Positions 26,604-34,944 of a DNA stretch of 64,000 bases are shown piece by piece. The notes below the pieces were generated by a model. It was not told the origin of the DNA and searched no databases. It saw only the letters and a list, made by a program, of their open reading frames with translations. The stretch spans positions 271,692-335,691 of the forward strand of contig JAAEMK010000497.1 in NCBI GenBank assembly GCA_024225635.1, written 5' to 3'. Each line of letters opens with the position of its first letter. The stretch's first letter is position 1. Origin of the DNA: Desulfobacteraceae bacterium (GTDB lineage: Bacteria; Desulfobacterota; Desulfobacteria; Desulfobacterales; Desulfobacteraceae). Position numbers and translations under genes: made by a program.

Positions 26604-27620
26604 ATGATATTGCAGACAACCTGGTTCTTTCTATGGGGCCTTTTATGGGCGATCTTTTTCATGACGGACGGATTTGACTTTGGCGTTGGAACCCTCTATC
26701 CCTTTCTGGGGAAAACCGATACGGACCGGCGGATGATGATCAATTCCGTGGGTCCCCTCTGGGACGGCAACGAAGTATGGCTGATCACCGCTGGAGGCGT
26801 TACCTTTGCCGCCTTTCCCAAAGTGTATGCGGTGATGTTTTCAACCCTCTACACTCCCCTGCTGCTGATACTCTTCGCCCTTATTCTCAGGGGCGTTGCC
26901 TTTGAATTCCGGGGCCAGATCGACTCCCCTGGTTGGAAGCGGATCTGGGACGCCTGCATCTTTGTGGGAAGCGCGGCCCCCGGCCTTCTTTTTGGCGTGG
27001 CCTTTGCCAATATCTTCAGGGGCATCCCCTTTGACAGCCAGGGAATTTACCATGGGCACCTTCTCATGCTCCTCAACCCCTACGGCTTCCTCGGGGGCGT
27101 CCTCTTCCTGGTTCTCTTCATGGTCCACGGCGCCAACTGGCTTGCCATCAGGACCGGCGGGGATCTCCACGACAGGGCGGTGGCAACGGCCCATAAACTA
27201 TGGGTCCTCCTTGTCGCCCTGGCGGTTCTCTTTCTTGGCGCAAGCTTTTTCGCCACCTCCCTCTATGACAACTATGTCAAATACCCGGCCCTGTTTCTGA
27301 TCATCCTTGGGACCGTGGCCGCCCTGCTGGGGATCAAGTTTTTCCTTAACCGAAAGCATTACTTCAAGGCCTGGTTTTCATCGGCCGCCACCATTGTCGG
27401 GGCCACTTTTTTCGGCATAGCTGGTCTCTTCCCCGCCCTGTTTCCCTCCCTTACGGACAGCGGGGCCACCCTGACCGCGTTCAATGCGTCCTCGAGTCCC
27501 CTGACCCTGAAGATCATGCTCACTGTGGTGGTGCTCTTTCTTCCCCTGGTCATCGCCTACCAGATCTGGGCCTACAACCTGTTCAAGGGAAAAGTGGCCG
27601 AAGAGGACCTTGAGTACTGA
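26604..27620 (+). CDS. cydB: Cytochrome bd quinol oxidase subunit II
   Basis: This 338-residue polytopic membrane protein starts ILQTTWFFLWGLLWAIFFMTDGFDFGVG, the usual CydB N-terminus, and keeps GPLWDGNEVWLI and the FEFRGQ segment. It pairs with CydA to form the oxidase. A GGAGCG RBS precedes the ATG. Together with the downstream DUF2892 protein and rubredoxin it forms a likely oxygen-defence transcription unit that ends at the hairpin at 28111. Confidence 0.97.
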   Translation: MILQTTWFFLWGLLWAIFFMTDGFDFGVGTLYPFLGKTDTDRRMMINSVGPLWDGNEVWLITAGGVTFAAFPKVYAVMFSTLYTPLLLILFALILRGVAFEFRGQIDSPGWKRIWDACIFVGSAAPGLLFGVAFANIFRGIPFDSQGIYHGHLLMLLNPYGFLGGVLFLVLFMVHGANWLAIRTGGDLHDRAVATAHKLWVLLVALAVLFLGASFFATSLYDNYVKYPALFLIILGTVAALLGIKFFLNRKHYFKAWFSSAATIVGATFFGIAGLFPALFPSLTDSGATLTAFNASSSPLTLKIMLTVVVLFLPLVIAYQIWAYNLFKGKVAEEDLEY

Positions 27621-27708
27621 CCCGTAAAATAAAAAAGGACCGACAAAAAGGTGACCGGGAATAACCGTGAAAACCAACCAGCCAAGCAAAAAAAGGAGGT
27701 TTAACCCA

Positions 27709-27909
27709 ATGAATATCGACAGAATCGTTCTTGCCGTTGCAGGCGCCATTATACTGATCACCGTTGTTTTTGCGGTTTCCCACAGCATCCACTGGCTATG
27801 GGTCACCGCCTTTGTCGGCGCCAATCTTTTCCAGGCGGCATTCACCGGTTTTTGCCCCATTGCCCACATTCTGGAGGCGTCGGGGGTTAAATCGGGAAAA
27901 GCGTTTTAA
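27709..27909 (+). CDS. DUF2892 small membrane protein
   Basis: This 66-residue protein has two hydrophobic segments ([19 protein letters not shown] and a second through [12 protein letters not shown]) and a C-terminal [15 protein letters not shown]. The last segment is typical of DUF2892, also seen as the membrane tail of YgaP-type rhodaneses. The start at 27709 follows AAAAGGAGG. The conserved Cys in GFCPI may matter for sulfur or metal handling. It lies between cydB and rubredoxin. Confidence 0.82.
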   Translation: MNIDRIVLAVAGAIILITVVFAVSHSIHWLWVTAFVGANLFQAAFTGFCPIAHILEASGVKSGKAF

Positions 27910-27942
27910 AAGATGAATTAACCACAACAAAAGGAGACCATT

Positions 27943-28101
27943 ATGGACAAGTATGTATGCGATCTGTGCGGTTATGTGTATGACCCGGCAACCGGGGATC
28001 CCGACAATGGAATCGATGCCGGAACAAGCTTTGACGATCTTCCGGAAGACTGGGTCTGCCCGGTGTGCGGCGCTGACAAAAGCGAATTCTCAAAGGAGTA
28101 A
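27943..28101 (+). CDS. rub: Rubredoxin
   Basis: This 52-residue rubredoxin has one Fe(Cys)4 centre made by [10 protein letters not shown] (Cys6 and Cys9) and CPVCGADK (near 39-42), with the usual [11 protein letters not shown] between. It has an AAAGGAG RBS. It carries electrons for oxygen and peroxide reduction in anaerobes. It lies 33 bases after the DUF2892 gene and downstream of cydAB. A terminator follows ten bases after its stop. Confidence 0.97.
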   Translation: MDKYVCDLCGYVYDPATGDPDNGIDAGTSFDDLPEDWVCPVCGADKSEFSKE

Positions 28102-28110
28102 TCACAGATA

Positions 28111-28156
28111 AACAAAAGGCTCCCCCCGGCCTCAAGCCCGGAGGGAGCCTTTTGTT
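28111..28156. terminator. Bidirectional terminator after rubredoxin
   Basis: A long stem, AACAAAAGGCTCCC ... GGGAGCCTTTTGTT, has an inner CCGG/CCGG pairing and a loop around the tcaag. The A- and T-rich arms allow termination for both the rubredoxin unit and the convergent rubrerythrin-like gene. Confidence 0.88.
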
Positions 28157-28173
28157 TTCCAGATGCCCCGGGC

Positions 28174-28629
28174 CTACCACACCTCGGGATAGCCCACATC
28201 CATGAACGCCTGTTCAAGTTTCAGCTTGTGCCCCCGCTCCATGGCGGCAAGATCGAGGAACACCTTTTTCTGTTCCTTGTCCAGGCAGTTGTGGGCAAGC
28301 ATATTATACTCGTTCAAGGCCTGTTCCTCCTTTTTCATGGCAAGGGCGATGGCGTCCGAGGGTTTCATGGCCATGGAGAGTCTGGGTTCATCAACGGTTT
28401 CAGCCACCCTGTAGTCAATATCTTCCCTGAAATGGAGAGATATGGTATCACTTTTCAGGATGTTCCTGAGAAGTTTCTCATGCATCTTCTCCTCTTTGGC
28501 AAAGTGTTCAAACATCTCCTTGAGATAGGGGTCTTTCACCTTTTCCGCGGCCGCCCCGTAAAATTCCCAAGCCTCTATCTCGTTGGCTATGGCCATGTCG
28601 ATAATGTTCTTATAGGTCTCAAGATTCAT
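28174..28629 (-). CDS. Rubrerythrin-like ferritin-fold protein
   Basis: This 151-residue four-helix protein with diiron ligands is counted from the ATG at 28629, which has GGGGGA upstream; two earlier in-frame ATGs are less likely. Ligand motifs are the first Glu in ANEIEAWEFY, the pair EEKMHEKLL, then KKEEQALNEY and ERGHKLKLE, the usual E..ExxH repeated layout. There is no C-terminal rubredoxin domain, so it would rely on the separate rubredoxin encoded next door. A peroxide-reducing role is likely. Confidence 0.88.
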   Translation of the reverse strand: MNLETYKNIIDMAIANEIEAWEFYGAAAEKVKDPYLKEMFEHFAKEEKMHEKLLRNILKSDTISLHFREDIDYRVAETVDEPRLSMAMKPSDAIALAMKKEEQALNEYNMLAHNCLDKEQKKVFLDLAAMERGHKLKLEQAFMDVGYPEVW

Positions 28630-28682
28630 CTTTTCCCCCATTTTACCCATTGATCAAATTTGAATTCGTCATTTTAACGGCG

Positions 28683-28916
28683 TCAATCTTCCTGGGGCCA
28701 GGCCTTGACCTCCTGTTCCGCCACATGGTAACAGAAACGGTCCCATTCAAATTCCCTTAAACTGACCGGACACCTGAGCTTCACCTTCCTTTCCGTCAGG
28801 TTCACCACCTCCCAATCGCCTTTTCGGGGACCGCCGTCAATATGGATTTTCTGCCCCGGGTAAAAATCAAACAATGAAAAAACCGTAACCCTGTAACCTT
28901 CGGCTGGATCGGCCAT
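28683..28916 (-). CDS. Small unknown protein
   Basis: This 77-residue protein starts at the ATG at 28916 after GGAGGTGAG. It is beta-rich, with YPGQKIHIDGGPRKGDWEVVNLTERKVKLRCPVSLREFEW in overlapping parts, and resembles a small beta-barrel. I do not recognise the family. It begins two bases after the stop of the broken oxidoreductase frame, so the two were cotranscribed. Confidence 0.6.
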   Translation of the reverse strand: MADPAEGYRVTVFSLFDFYPGQKIHIDGGPRKGDWEVVNLTERKVKLRCPVSLREFEWDRFCYHVAEQEVKAWPQED

Positions 28917-28917
28917 A

Positions 28918-29142
28918 TCACTCACCTCCGTTCTTTGCGTCAAACAGGGCCATGTTGTTCGACAGCATCTCCCCTGTCAAAAGATCCGCCATGGCCCAGC
29001 GGTAATGCAGAGCCCGGACTTGGGGGATCAACCTGTGTTTCGCCACCGTGGCGGCGTGGTCGGCGGCCCGGATGAGGATTTCGCTCAAAAGACCGATGCC
29101 CTGGCCCCCGACGCCAATGAGGTATGCATTGAATTCATCCAT
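28918..29142 (-). pseudogene. Remnant of an indolepyruvate/2-oxoacid oxidoreductase gamma-type subunit
   Basis: The 74-codon frame opens NAYLIGVGGQGIGLLSEILIRAADHA, the N-terminal strand and glycine loop of IorB/gamma-type subunits, which normally run to about 190 residues or more. After residue 33 the similarity stops. The expected HGLAQRGG segment and all later parts are missing, and the rest (TVAKHRLIPQVRALHYRW) fits no part of the family I know. Neither other frame restores it. It looks like an internal deletion that left a short frame. It may still be translated, since the next gene is coupled to its stop codon. Confidence 0.5.
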
Positions 29143-29275
29143 TTTTCATCTCGCTGTTTATCTTTCTGGTGCGGGCATGTTCGGGGCAGGGTTTATAAGG
29201 ACTGATGGCCGATGTGGGGCAGGAGTCGAACATCGTCTTTAATGGTCAAAACTCCCGCCCCCATGTAACAAACTC

Positions 29276-29629
29276 TCAGGCGGCAAGCTCCTTTTTGAGC
29301 CAGTCCCTTACCTCGCCGTCAACCGCGTATACCCCCTGGTGCTTACCCTGGGAGTTGATAACTTTTTGTTCGAGGTTCCTGGGAAGCCGGAAAGTTGCAA
29401 GCTCTTCGGAATCAAATCCCTTCCGCCGCACCAGGGTGACGATGGGCGTTTTTTTCCAGGTGTTGAGCACAAAATAGACTGTCTCGTTATCGTTATCCCT
29501 GGAGTTGTAGTAGGACAGATCCCGTAACGGGCCCCATTCAAGGTGAAGGGCGATCGCCTCCTCAGGTGTCATGTTCCAGTCAACGGAATTGATGATATCA
29601 AGGTTCTTTTTTATATCGTTGAGATTCAT
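29276..29629 (-). CDS. DVU0772-type small protein
   Basis: This 117-residue soluble protein is counted from the ATG at 29629 (MNLNDIKKNLDIINSVDW), which follows GGAG. The next segment, MTPEEAIALHLEWGPL, and the later VYFVLNTWKK resemble what I recall of the DVU0772 family of sulfate reducers. The function is unknown. It is alone on its strand, with a gap of 133 bases before the oxidoreductase remnant. Confidence 0.6.
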   Translation of the reverse strand: MNLNDIKKNLDIINSVDWNMTPEEAIALHLEWGPLRDLSYYNSRDNDNETVYFVLNTWKKTPIVTLVRRKGFDSEELATFRLPRNLEQKVINSQGKHQGVYAVDGEVRDWLKKELAA

Positions 29630-29821
29630 TAGGCTCCTCCAATTAATGATTGATCCAACGACAATAGATACAGCAACTTCCATGCCATCCAAAAAAAGAG
29701 CCGATAAACCCTGGTTTTTTCAGCGCATTAACAGAAAGAAACCCCTTAGCGAAGGACCCGGGAGAGGAGGCAGGTGTCCGCATGTAGACACTTGTGTATC
29801 GTTTCAAGGCATAATAGTGTC

Positions 29822-30793
29822 TCACTCGATTTTTGTACCGGCGTGCTTTTCCACCTGCCGGATGATCCATAATCCAATGTCAAGGCCCGGATCAAGCTCT
29901 TCCATGGGGATTTCGACCCGGGCCATGGATTTGTGCCCCCCGGCGGACCCAACGGCTTCAAAGGCCTGCTTTGCGGTGGTGCCCGCGTTTTTCCGAAGGC
30001 CGTCATTGCGAAGGATGATGATCAGGGTTGAGTTGTACACCCCCGAGACAATACTCCAGTTGACCGAAGATATTCGCATGAAGAAATCCGCAATGATCAC
30101 GCACTGGTCCGGGTTGGAGATCTTGCCGGTATGGGCATAGACCCGGTTATGGAGGATGGTCCGGCTCCGTATGGCTGCGGCCAGGGCTTCCAGATGCTCC
30201 TCACCCAGTTCTGCCTGCTCGATCCGGGTGAGCAGATGGATGTTGGCAAACCGGTAGAGGTATTGAAAGGCTTTTACGTCCTCAAGGCCCGTCTGGCGCA
30301 GGAATCCCGAGGTGTCGGTCTTAATGCCGAGAAGCAGGGCCGTGGCAAGCTTTGCCGACGGCTTGACCCCCGCGGCCTTGAGGTATTCGGTCATCATGGT
30401 GGAGCAGGCCCCGTACCCCTGGCGGATATCGTTGAACCGGCCCACATCGCAGGTGAGGGGGTGGTGGTCGATGACAGCGTCATAGCGGAACATGGCAAAG
30501 CATTCATGGTGGTCGGGCTGGGAGTCCACCACGACAAAGGCGTTGAAATGACGCTCATTTATTTGGGTTAGGGGAATAAGGCCCGCATCCAGGAGCCGGA
30601 CCATGGCGAGGTTGTCCGGGCGGCTGATCTCGTTGAAATAGGTGATGGCAACCTCGCTCACCTTGCGCCAGAGCAGCCGTTTCACGGCCATGGCGCTGGC
30701 AATGGAGTCCGGGTCGGCATTGATGACGATGAGCACCCTGCTTTCCCCTGAAAAGCAGGCAAGCAATTTTTCAAGTCTCTGTATATTACTCAT
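29822..30793 (-). CDS. DHH-family phosphoesterase
   Basis: This 323-residue protein of the DHH/DHHA1 superfamily (NrnA- or RecJ-like hydrolases acting on short nucleic acids, pAp or cyclic dinucleotides) has metal-binding motifs in order: NADPDSIASA near residue 24, VVVDSQPDHH near 94, and DAVIDHHP near 108. The DHHA1 signature GGHKSMARV lies near 288. I start it at the ATG at 30793, which overlaps the upstream membrane-protein gene by eight bases and follows GGAGGGGG; an upstream in-frame hydrophobic stretch is coding for that other gene. It is cytoplasmic. Confidence 0.85.
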   Translation of the reverse strand: MSNIQRLEKLLACFSGESRVLIVINADPDSIASAMAVKRLLWRKVSEVAITYFNEISRPDNLAMVRLLDAGLIPLTQINERHFNAFVVVDSQPDHHECFAMFRYDAVIDHHPLTCDVGRFNDIRQGYGACSTMMTEYLKAAGVKPSAKLATALLLGIKTDTSGFLRQTGLEDVKAFQYLYRFANIHLLTRIEQAELGEEHLEALAAAIRSRTILHNRVYAHTGKISNPDQCVIIADFFMRISSVNWSIVSGVYNSTLIIILRNDGLRKNAGTTAKQAFEAVGSAGGHKSMARVEIPMEELDPGLDIGLWIIRQVEKHAGTKIE

Positions 30794-31886
30794 GGCCCCC
30801 TCCGCCGATACGGCTGAAAAAAAGAACAAGCACAATGAAAATATAACCAGCCACCGCAAGGATCGCAAACACCGCATAAAAAGTTCCCAGGGGAGCCAGC
30901 ACCAGGGCGGTGAGCCAATGGACCGATATCACCACTCCCGAATGGAGACGGATGGGAAAATCCCGGTACCGGCAGATCACGGCAAGGCCGCAGAGGTTCC
31001 ACCCGTACAGGGAAGCAAAGGTGTGGAGCCGCAACAGCCATTTTGTCTGTTCCGGATCATATCCCGGGGCCATTTGGAGCAGGATGTAGGCAATGCCCGA
31101 CACGGCCGTGACCAGGAGGAAACCGATTCCGGAAGAGAGGAACTGCTTTTGCTGGAGCCGCCGGCCAAGCCGGCCATAGAGGATCAGGACCGTGACAACC
31201 GCGGCAAACAGTGTAAGGGTGACGGCCAGCTGGGGATAGTACCGTTCCAGGAGAATGAAGATGAAAAAGATGATCACACCCAGGTTGATCACCCAGAAAC
31301 AGACCATGGAAACGATCCCCGCCACCGAATGTCCGTTCTGCCGAATCATGGAGAAGATCACCGACAGGGTGATCAGGGAGAGGGGAAAGGAGAACCCCAG
31401 GAAAAAGGTGTTCAGCACCAGCTTCTCCATGTGAACCCAATGCAGGTATTCGTTGTTGACAATGACCAGGGAGGAGAAGACAAGGCCGATGGAAAGGCAC
31501 AAAAGGGAGGCCTGGTGAAACTTTGCCGACACCGTCGCGGTCAACGAGAAAAAATTCCTGGGAAAGAGGGAAAAACTCTCCACCCGGACCGACTCGACGA
31601 TCCCGGCAAGAACAAGTGAGAGAAGGATTGTCACGGGATAGAGCTCCAGAAAGGCGGACAGGGCATAGACAATGGATAGCACGAGAAAAGACCCGGATCG
31701 GACGGACAGGCGGTCCCGGTTCTCGGAAAACAAAAGAAGAATGGTTCCGCCGGAACAGAGGTTGAACAGAAAGATGTGAAGCCGCTCTAAATCAAGGGTC
31801 TCAAGGGGAAAATAGATATTAGCAAACCCGAAGCACAGGGCCGTGATCATCATGGAGGAGAAGAAGATTTTCAACGTTTTAGACAT
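30786..31886 (-). CDS. Polytopic membrane protein of unknown function
   Basis: This 366-residue protein has about ten hydrophobic segments spread along its length and a short glycine-rich C-terminus (RIGGGGHE). Several histidines lie in or next to helices (FHQASLLC, YLHWVHME, LRLHTF, SVHWL), which could bind haem or metal. I do not recognise a family. It is the first gene of a pair whose second member, a DHH phosphoesterase, overlaps its last codons. The pairing suggests a membrane sensor or transporter linked to nucleotide turnover, but that is a guess. Confidence 0.65.
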   Translation of the reverse strand: MSKTLKIFFSSMMITALCFGFANIYFPLETLDLERLHIFLFNLCSGGTILLLFSENRDRLSVRSGSFLVLSIVYALSAFLELYPVTILLSLVLAGIVESVRVESFSLFPRNFFSLTATVSAKFHQASLLCLSIGLVFSSLVIVNNEYLHWVHMEKLVLNTFFLGFSFPLSLITLSVIFSMIRQNGHSVAGIVSMVCFWVINLGVIIFFIFILLERYYPQLAVTLTLFAAVVTVLILYGRLGRRLQQKQFLSSGIGFLLVTAVSGIAYILLQMAPGYDPEQTKWLLRLHTFASLYGWNLCGLAVICRYRDFPIRLHSGVVISVHWLTALVLAPLGTFYAVFAILAVAGYIFIVLVLFFSRIGGGGHE

Positions 31887-32192
31887 GGGGGGAATCCTTT
31901 CCGGAAAAAGCCGTCAACAGGGCGCCGGGCCGTTCATGCCAGGCAAAGAGCGCTTCTGCGGAATCGTTGATCCGGGACTGTTTTGAATAGATGGTATCAG
32001 GCAATGGAACCTCCCTGTAAACAAAGCAGGTCTATAAATTAACTACAGTTTTGGGACTCATTTTTCAAGTCCCTTTGTTTCCCCGGTGTAGGACAGCAAT
32101 TTTCATGCCTGCCGGGACCGGCATCCCCTGGATTTTCCATTGAATATCTGTCCGGATGTGCTACTATGGCCATTTGTCAATTTGCCCGGATC

Positions 32193-33056
32193 ATGGGTAA
32201 AACGGCTCAACAATACGGCACAAATCAGGAGGGAAAGATCAAACAAGCGCAAGAGGGGCATGGGCCCGCAAAACCCGCAACCGGATCGGCCTGGTTCCGG
32301 GATCTTGTTAAATTCTCCATGACAGCGGCTATTATCATCTGGCTTATCCACAAGGGGGCCGGCGCCATTGAGTACAACTGGCAGTGGTATCGCATTCCCC
32401 GGTATATCGCCGCCCTTGGTGACCGGGGATTTGTTCCGGGACCGCTTCTTGAGGGGCTTGGGGTCACCCTCAAGGTCTCCCTGTTCTCCCTTGTGCTGTC
32501 GAGCCTGTTCGGCCTTGTGGCCGCCCTGTGCAGGCTCTCAAACCTTCTCTCCCTCAGGGCCCTGGCAAGGCTGTACCTTGAACTTGTCCGCAACACTCCA
32601 TTGCTGGTGCAGCTTTTTTTCATCTACTTTGTGCTCTCCCCGGCAATGGGATTCAGCCGGTTTGCCGCGGCCGTCCTCACCCTGGGCCTGTTTGAGGGGG
32701 CCTATGCCTCCGAGATCATCCGGGCGGGCATCACGGCTATTCCCCAGGGCCAATGGGAAGCGGCCTTCTCCCTGGGGATGGGGCGGTACCACACCTACCG
32801 CCACATCGTCCTTCCCCAGGCCCTCCGGGTCATGCTGCCGCCCCTCACAAGCCAGATGATCTCCCTTATCAAGGATTCGGCCCTGGTGAGCACCATCGCC
32901 GTGTACGATCTGACCATGAAGGGCCAGGAGATCATGGCCGAGACCTATCTTGTGTTCGAGATCTGGCTCGCCATCGCCGCCATTTATCTTGCCGTCACCC
33001 TGACCCTCTCCATGGCCACCCGGGCCATGGAAAAAAAGCTGTCCACAAACGGATAA
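32193..33056 (+). CDS. Polar amino-acid-type ABC transporter permease
   Basis: This 287-residue inner-membrane permease of the HisMQ type has five or six helices. It has the ATPase-contact (EAA) loop QWEAAFSLGMGRYHTYRHIVLPQALR near residue 190 (in parts) and the family segment LVRNTPLLVQLFF. The start is uncertain: ATG 32193 is used, but nine more in-frame codons lie upstream, and neither has a strong RBS. A binding protein follows after 128 bases and then a second permease. No ATPase gene is present in this cluster. Confidence 0.88.
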   Translation: MGKTAQQYGTNQEGKIKQAQEGHGPAKPATGSAWFRDLVKFSMTAAIIIWLIHKGAGAIEYNWQWYRIPRYIAALGDRGFVPGPLLEGLGVTLKVSLFSLVLSSLFGLVAALCRLSNLLSLRALARLYLELVRNTPLLVQLFFIYFVLSPAMGFSRFAAAVLTLGLFEGAYASEIIRAGITAIPQGQWEAAFSLGMGRYHTYRHIVLPQALRVMLPPLTSQMISLIKDSALVSTIAVYDLTMKGQEIMAETYLVFEIWLAIAAIYLAVTLTLSMATRAMEKKLSTNG

Positions 33057-33184
33057 TTTTATGATATCGCACAATGGAAACAATCAAGATTCTCGGGAAA
33101 AATTCCCCTTTCTGTTAGACATTTTCTCTATCAGTGGGAAGAAGCCCCTCATCTTATAATCCACCATCCCCAAGGAGAATATCC

Positions 33185-34015
33185 ATGAAACCATTGCCCC
33201 GTTCCATCAACGTTCTTATCATGGCCGCCGTTGTCTTTTGCCTGGCAGGATTCAGCGCCTTTGCAGCTCTACCAAAGCCCAACCCGGACAGTATGGTTGA
33301 GCAGGTCCTGAAACGGGGCGTTCTGCGGGTGGGCATGTCCACCTTTGTGCCCTGGGCCATGAAGGACAAGACCGGCAAGCTCATGGGCTTTGAAATTGAC
33401 GTGGCAACCAGGCTTGCCAAGGACATGGGGGTCAAGGTGCAGTTCATCCCCACCAAGTGGTCCGGCATCATTCCCGCGCTGCTGACGGGAAAGTTCGACA
33501 TCATCATCGGCGGCATGGGGATACTGCCCAGCCGCAACCTCAAGGTCAACTTCTCCAACCCCTACGACTACACGGGAATGTCCATGGCGGCGAGCACCAC
33601 CATGGCAAAGGGGTTTTCAGGGCTCGAGGCCTTTAACCGGCCCGATGTCGTCCTGTCGGCACGCCTGGGTTCAACAGGGGTGGCCGCCATAAAGAAACAC
33701 CTGCCAAAGGCCCGGATACGCATGTTCGACGACGAGGCCCAGGCCTTCCAGGAAGCCATCAACGGCCGGGTCCACGGGGTGGTCTCCTCGGCCCCCACCC
33801 CGGCATTCCAGGTGATTAAGCATTCCAGCAAGCTGTTTCTCCCCCTCGAGGATACCTTCACCAGGGAGCCCATCGGCTTTGCCGTGAAAAAGGGGGATTT
33901 CGACACCATCAACTTCCTCAACAACTGGATCCACTACGTTGCATCCGAAGGGTGGTTCAAGGAGAGAAAAACATACTGGTTCAAGACCCGGGAGTGGGAG
34001 ACAAGGCTCAATTGA
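33185..34015 (+). CDS. Amino-acid-type periplasmic binding protein
   Basis: This 276-residue family 3 solute-binding protein starts at ATG 33185 after AAGGAG. It has a signal peptide with hydrophobic core (LIMAAVVFCLAGFSAFA). The mature protein has GVLRVGMSTFVPWAMKD and LMGFEIDVATRLAKDMGV, the usual ligand-cleft blocks, and PALLTGKFDIIIGGMG. It should deliver a polar solute to the two permeases on either side. Its stop codon overlaps the TTG start of the downstream permease. Confidence 0.92.
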   Translation: MKPLPRSINVLIMAAVVFCLAGFSAFAALPKPNPDSMVEQVLKRGVLRVGMSTFVPWAMKDKTGKLMGFEIDVATRLAKDMGVKVQFIPTKWSGIIPALLTGKFDIIIGGMGILPSRNLKVNFSNPYDYTGMSMAASTTMAKGFSGLEAFNRPDVVLSARLGSTGVAAIKKHLPKARIRMFDDEAQAFQEAINGRVHGVVSSAPTPAFQVIKHSSKLFLPLEDTFTREPIGFAVKKGDFDTINFLNNWIHYVASEGWFKERKTYWFKTREWETRLN

Positions 34016-34896
34016 TTGAAAAGAATCCCAAGCTGACGGTACTGGACCTGGTGGTGTTCGCCCTGGTGGGATCGGGGGTTGCCTGGCTCATGGTGACCAT
34101 CACCCTTGAATCCCAATACAACTGGCAATGGGAGACCATTCCCCAGTACATCCTCCGCTTTGACGACCCTGCCGGAAGATGGGTGCCCGGCATGATCCTC
34201 ACAGGACTTTTGATCACCCTCAGGCTCTCCTTCTGGTCCACCCTTGGGGCCCTTGTCATCGGAACGGTGATGGGCATCATGAAGGGGGGACCCAGCCGGT
34301 ATTTACGGATGGTGGCCACGGCCTACGTGGAAACCATCCGCAACGTGCCGGTGATCGTCTGGATCTTCATTTTTTATTACTTCCTGGGGGAGATCATTGT
34401 CCCGTTCCTGGGACTTGACCGGGCCGCCGCCATGGAGGATGGGCTTTTAAGGAATCTTTTGACGACCTTTGTCTCGGACCCTTCCCACCTGCCGGTCTTT
34501 TTCTCCGGCACCGCAGCCCTTGCCCTTTACGAAGGCGCTTATTTTACGGAGATCATCCGGGCCGGGGTGGAATCCGTTGAAAAGGGCCAGTGGGAGGCCT
34601 CGGCCGCCCATGGCCTCACCCGGTTCCAGCAGCTCAGGCATGTGATCCTTCCCCAGGCCCTGGTGCGGGTGCTCCCTCCCATGGCGGGCCAGATCATCTC
34701 CACCATCAAGGACTCCTCCATCGTCTCCGTGATCTCCATACAGGAACTCACCTTCCAGGGCATGGAGCTCATGTCGGCCACCTTTCTGACCTTTGAGGTG
34801 TGGATCACCGTGCTTTTCCTCTATTTTGCGGTCTGCTTCTGCTGCTCCATGGGTGTGGCGGGGATCGAGAAACGCATGACGCGGCAAAAGGCATAA
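34012..34896 (+). CDS. Second polar amino-acid-type ABC permease (TTG start)
   Basis: This 294-residue permease pairs with that at 32193. The best start is TTG 34012 (MIEKNPKLTVLD), which overlaps the TGA of the binding-protein gene (ATTGA) and lies behind purine-rich GGGAGACAAGG. An ATG 20 codons earlier would be deep inside the binding-protein gene. Its motifs are VETIRNVPVIVW and the EAA loop QWEASAAHGLTRFQQLRHVILPQAL (in parts). An insert around residues 125-170 (GLDRAAAMEDG) makes it longer than usual. Confidence 0.85.
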   Translation: MIEKNPKLTVLDLVVFALVGSGVAWLMVTITLESQYNWQWETIPQYILRFDDPAGRWVPGMILTGLLITLRLSFWSTLGALVIGTVMGIMKGGPSRYLRMVATAYVETIRNVPVIVWIFIFYYFLGEIIVPFLGLDRAAAMEDGLLRNLLTTFVSDPSHLPVFFSGTAALALYEGAYFTEIIRAGVESVEKGQWEASAAHGLTRFQQLRHVILPQALVRVLPPMAGQIISTIKDSSIVSVISIQELTFQGMELMSATFLTFEVWITVLFLYFAVCFCCSMGVAGIEKRMTRQKA

Positions 34897-34944
34897 CCCC
34901 GCTTACCCCGGACAGAAGAAATAAAGCAAAAAAACCGACCCCTT

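Noticed and set aside
28656-28666. TTGATCAA upstream of the rubrerythrin-like gene as an FNR-type site
   Set aside because: The half sites touch with no four-base spacer, so it does not fit the box seen at hcp.
29216-29262. tRNA-like T-arm (gttcgactcc) on the - strand
   Set aside because: The flanking bases do not pair as a T stem and no acceptor or anticodon arm can be drawn.
30794-30877. Signal peptide on the DHH phosphoesterase
   Set aside because: The hydrophobic stretch comes from reading the overlapping membrane-protein gene in another frame. An RBS supports the later start.
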